Shown: piece after piece, positions 60,583 through 64,000 of the stretch | Layout of the letters: each line of letters starts with the position of its first letter | How positions within the stretch are numbered: position 1 is the stretch's first letter | NCBI RefSeq assembly: GCF_902167145.1 | Contig: NC_050098.1 | Span: 30,312,501-30,376,500 of the forward strand | DNA from: Zea mays | Taxonomy: Eukaryota > Streptophyta > Magnoliopsida > Poales > Poaceae | Reading direction: 5' to 3' | Length of the DNA: 64,000 bases | Made by a program: the position numbers and the translations under genes | The notes under the pieces: generated by a model | What the model saw: the letters and a program-made list of their open reading frames with translations, nothing else | Databases searched by the model: none | Told to the model about the DNA's origin: nothing

Positions 60583-63500
60583 TGTAACACCCTAAATCTA
60601 TCAAATGAAAGCAATTCAATTGATATATTAATTTTCAATAGAAAGGAAAATATTTATGTTTTCAAATAAGGAAACATTGATATAAATGAATTGAACAATT
60701 TCTTGATTAGATAAAACTTTACCAAGTGTTAGATGCATTCATGTCAAGACATAAATTTTGTTTGATGTATCCAATTTGTGGATTTATGTTGGTGTGAAAA
60801 TCTTATTTTAGAAAAATATAATGAGTTGCTAAATTTTTTTTTGTGAAATATGTATTTTGATATGTTAACAATATTCTTTATTTATTTGAATTTTTGGAAT
60901 ATATATATATATATATTCTGATTTCAAAAGAGATTTGAGAAAAAAAACAAAACAAAAAAAGAGAGAAAGCATGCTCGGCTTGCATGGCCTCCTCGACCAT
61001 GCGAAGCAGGTAGCATATCCCATCTCTCCTTTGGATGACGTTTGGACCCATTCCTCTCTCCTTGACTCTATGGATGGTGGGTCCCACTAGGCAGCAGCAT
61101 CACCACGCCATTTTGTTTTTGCTCGCACCAGACGCTGCCGCTTCAACGGACTCAGCCCAGTTCATCTCTCTGCCGCCTCGCCTCCACTGCTATGTAGTAA
61201 ATGCCATGTCGTCGTCGTGACCGCTCGATTCTCCTCCCCACTGCCCAACTTCTTCCCAGCCGCACCTCTCGCACAAACGCCGCCGTAGGCCGCTCGTTGC
61301 TTGCCCACACCTGCGACTGCTCGTGCTCTCGGATATAATAGCGTCGCACCACCCAGCTGAAACGCGCCACCGTTTCCCCTTCCTCCACTCGTGGCGACTG
61401 TTTCTTCTTCCCACTCGCGGCAACCATTAATGGCCATGACCGGCAGTTTCTCGTCTCCCAGACCTCTTCCCTGCTCGCCCGCTCATGCCCTTCCCCTATT
61501 GACAGTACCGCCATCGCACTGACTATTTCCCTTCCTCCCATTAACTCTAGCAGTTTCAATCTTACACCATGCAGCCATCAATGGCGTGTAACGTAGAGAT
61601 TATAGAGCATTCAAGCGTGCACTAACTCGTCCTCTTCTCACTGGCGTCCATTACAATCTCCCTCGCCCTATAAAAACTGCATCACCAGATCGTGCTCGTG
61701 CCCATCCGCCCGCCTGGCAGCTCTTCCTCTACGCCTCTCTGGCTCTAGCCGCGCAGTCGCTGTACTCGTGTGGGAAGCCCCCTGCTCTCCCCGTCACTAG
61801 AGTTAGCATCCCAGGGCCTTGCCGATCTCCCGTCCCCTACTGTATCGTCCCCCCAGCCGGAGCTTCGTCCGAACGCTCACCGACGATCGCGCCGTTCCCT
61901 GCCCGTCGAACCCCCTGTCCTGGCCCGCTCCCTGCTCGTCGACGTTCATCCCTGCACATGAACGAAAACACAAGGTTGAAGACAAACCAAAACATTACTT
62001 TATTTTCTAAAGCATGTGTTGAATTAATTTATGAATTTGTGAATTATTGTTGTAATATTATGATGATGCGATTTGGCGATTCACGTGTATGATTTTAGAG
62101 ATTTCGACGTATACGTATAGCCAAAATCGAACCCCGCGACAATATTTTAAATATGTGTATGATTTTGTAAATCTAAAAATGAACACGGTCACTATTCTCT
62201 AACTCAGTGATTTTCATACTAGAAAATGTTTAGAGATTTGATTTCGCTTTTGTGTGTGGAACGATAATTATTAGTAGTATGTTAAGTATAAACTTATTTG
62301 CATGAAGAAATAGAAGAAATCCTAAGCCACGTATTTTCGGCCGAATGAAAATATAGATTTTACTATTCACAATAAATGTATTCATAAGTATATCACTTAA
62401 TTACGTAGAATAGTAAAATGCTCATTTATGTCATAATAACCATGAATAAGTTATTTAAAGTCCCATTAGTTATTTTACAATTAATTCTTAGTATATTAAG
62501 GTTAGAAGAATTAAATAAACATTTTTATGCATATAACCGAAATAGTAGAAATTTTTAGGCACTCATGCTTTCCTAATAAAGAAATTGATAGTTATGCTGG
62601 TAAATATAGGTTTCTTACTAAAGAATTAGATAATTTGGTTCTAACTTTAAAATGACCTTTTTGGTAGATATCATGTTTTTGATTTAATAAGGTTCATTAT
62701 AGATGTTTAAGTATAGCCGTATTAAATAGGAACTTAAAAGAATATGTAGACCATATGTCTCTTAATAAAAATAGAAGATAAATATATGTCTAATTAATAG
62801 ATTATTTATATTTTCTTAATTACAAGGTAACAGAGGTCATTGCTTTTATAAACTAAAATGATAGTTTATACATAATTTCAATTTTAATTATCTAGATCAT
62901 TTGTTCCTACAATAGAATTAAAGATAATTAATATATTAATTATCCTTTATCATAATTTATTAAGTAAACCTATAGTCAATTTGTTCTTAACTAGGTTTAT
63001 GGCATGATTAATGATTTCATAGAATTTAGTGCACATTATATGCGAATCACTTAGTTTTTCCTAAAGGATAAAATAAAGTAATAGAAGTTTAAGTTCTTTT
63101 AAACTTAAAATGTTACTTTATATATTGACTCCGAATATAATAATATAGGCTATTTGTTTTCTAATAAAATTTAAAAGATAGTTATTCGTTCATTATCTTT
63201 TGCATGAAAATCCACTTAAGGGCCCATAACCTAGTTTTTCATAAAATAGGTGTTTAATAATAATGATTTTTTCATATTAGACCTATTTAGACTTATATCT
63301 TAATTTGTCCTAAGTGATTGGTTAACAATATTTATAATATGCTCCATAATGCTTCTAAAATTAATAACGTGATTAGTAGCCCGTTAACCTTAGATATATA
63401 ACATATATCTTCTCTAAAAGGTTAAAAAGGTTTAATATTGTTATAACGTGTTTTATCATCTTATAAACCCTTTATCTTAGACGTATCACATATGATGTTT

Positions 63501-64000
63501 TATAAAAGATTTAATTGGTGAACCTAATATTTGCATATTTTAATTAAGATATTTATAAGCTCATGTCTTGTTGTATAAAATATAGATCACACATTTTCGA
63601 AAAGAATACCTTTTTATTATAACCCGTGCGAGTAATGTTTTTGAAAAGCGAACACTCTCTTTTCGTTAGGCTTTCTTTTAACTTTACGTATGGTGAATGT
63701 TGTATGTTATTGATTGGTGTTTGTTCTTCTTGTTTGTTTGTGTGATATTCAGTGGTTGATCTAGTAGTTAAGAATCAAGATCTATTTCGATACGTGGAAG
63801 AACCCCAAGTTTTCAATAAGCAAGGCAAGTGGACTTCTCCCTCTGTATACTCTATTTGATCCCAAACAATACATTTAATAAAGTTTATTCTTTTGGATAT
63901 ATATGCATAACTTGATGGGTTACCTATTTAGATAACCTTTCCAACCTTATTCCTTGATCAAACCTGGGAATTATACTTTACCTTCGTAGCTATGCTATTG
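60583..64000 (+). repeat. Second long LTR-like region, inserted in the first, running off the window
   Basis: Starts TGTAACACCCTAAATC, a start usual in Tekay/del-like grass LTRs, after CCGGG. TATAAAA at 61669-61675 is followed by a C-rich leader (61680-61970). The rest, to 64000, is AT-rich without ORFs. The internal region must lie beyond the window. Confidence 0.5.
61669..61675 (+). promoter_or_regulatory. TATA box in the second long LTR-like region
   Basis: TATAAAA before CTGCATCACC and a C-rich leader; likely LTR promoter. Confidence 0.45.

Overview
This is nuclear DNA from a grass, most likely maize (Zea). The evidence is the two plant genes with many introns, the density of nested LTR retrotransposons of types familiar from maize, abundant small DNA transposons (Stowaway, Tourist and hAT types), and a Sirevirus-type copia element whose LTR begins TGAAAGGGAATTAGG. 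No prokaryotic features are present. Only two host genes are supported: a complete 12-exon DXR gene (36660-42716, +; plastid MEP isoprenoid pathway) and a complete 5-exon RBX1 gene (44396-48091, -; RING-H2 subunit of cullin ubiquitin ligases). They are convergent and lie in a gene island of about 12 kb. Everything else is transposon or low-copy intergenic DNA.

Left flank (1-18000): nested gypsy elements. The 3' end of a large Ty3/gypsy element (A, 1-4284, +) ends in a 1.56 kb LTR. It sits at the edge of a hAT-type DNA transposon, which also contains a full-length Tat-lineage gypsy element (B, 4579-15984, -, target duplication ATGTG). An older gypsy LTR fragment (C, 16088-18000) lies beyond and carries its own hAT insertion. 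Both A and B carry, between pol and the 3' LTR, an intron-containing gene on the opposite strand with its own TATA-like box. In B this gene has five exons and about 1078 codons (two are now stops), and it converges on gag-pol across a 78-bp tandem repeat array.

18000-24359: low-copy DNA with a CACTA fragment and two non-autonomous hAT elements with 8-bp target duplications. 24360-33672: a full-length copia Sirevirus-like element (target duplication CCAGT) with nearly identical LTRs but a disabled gag-pol. A solo LTR of the same family lies 231 bp further on in the opposite orientation (33904-35135), so a large inverted repeat lies about 1.4 kb upstream of the DXR TATA box.

35265-36037: three MITEs, then the DXR promoter and gene, with a Stowaway element in intron 6. 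42841-44395: nested Tourist-like MITEs between the two gene ends. RBX1 has a 3.06-kb third intron filled by a SINE, a MITE and a 1.67-kb deletion-derivative copia element, inserted one against the other. 48092-64000: a hAT-like element, an old Sirevirus LTR, a truncated gypsy element (D, -), and two long LTR-like regions (54850-60582 and from 60583), the second inserted in the first.

All calls come from reading the sequence and its translations. Family names rest on recalled family features, not on a database search. LTR divergences are counts by eye.
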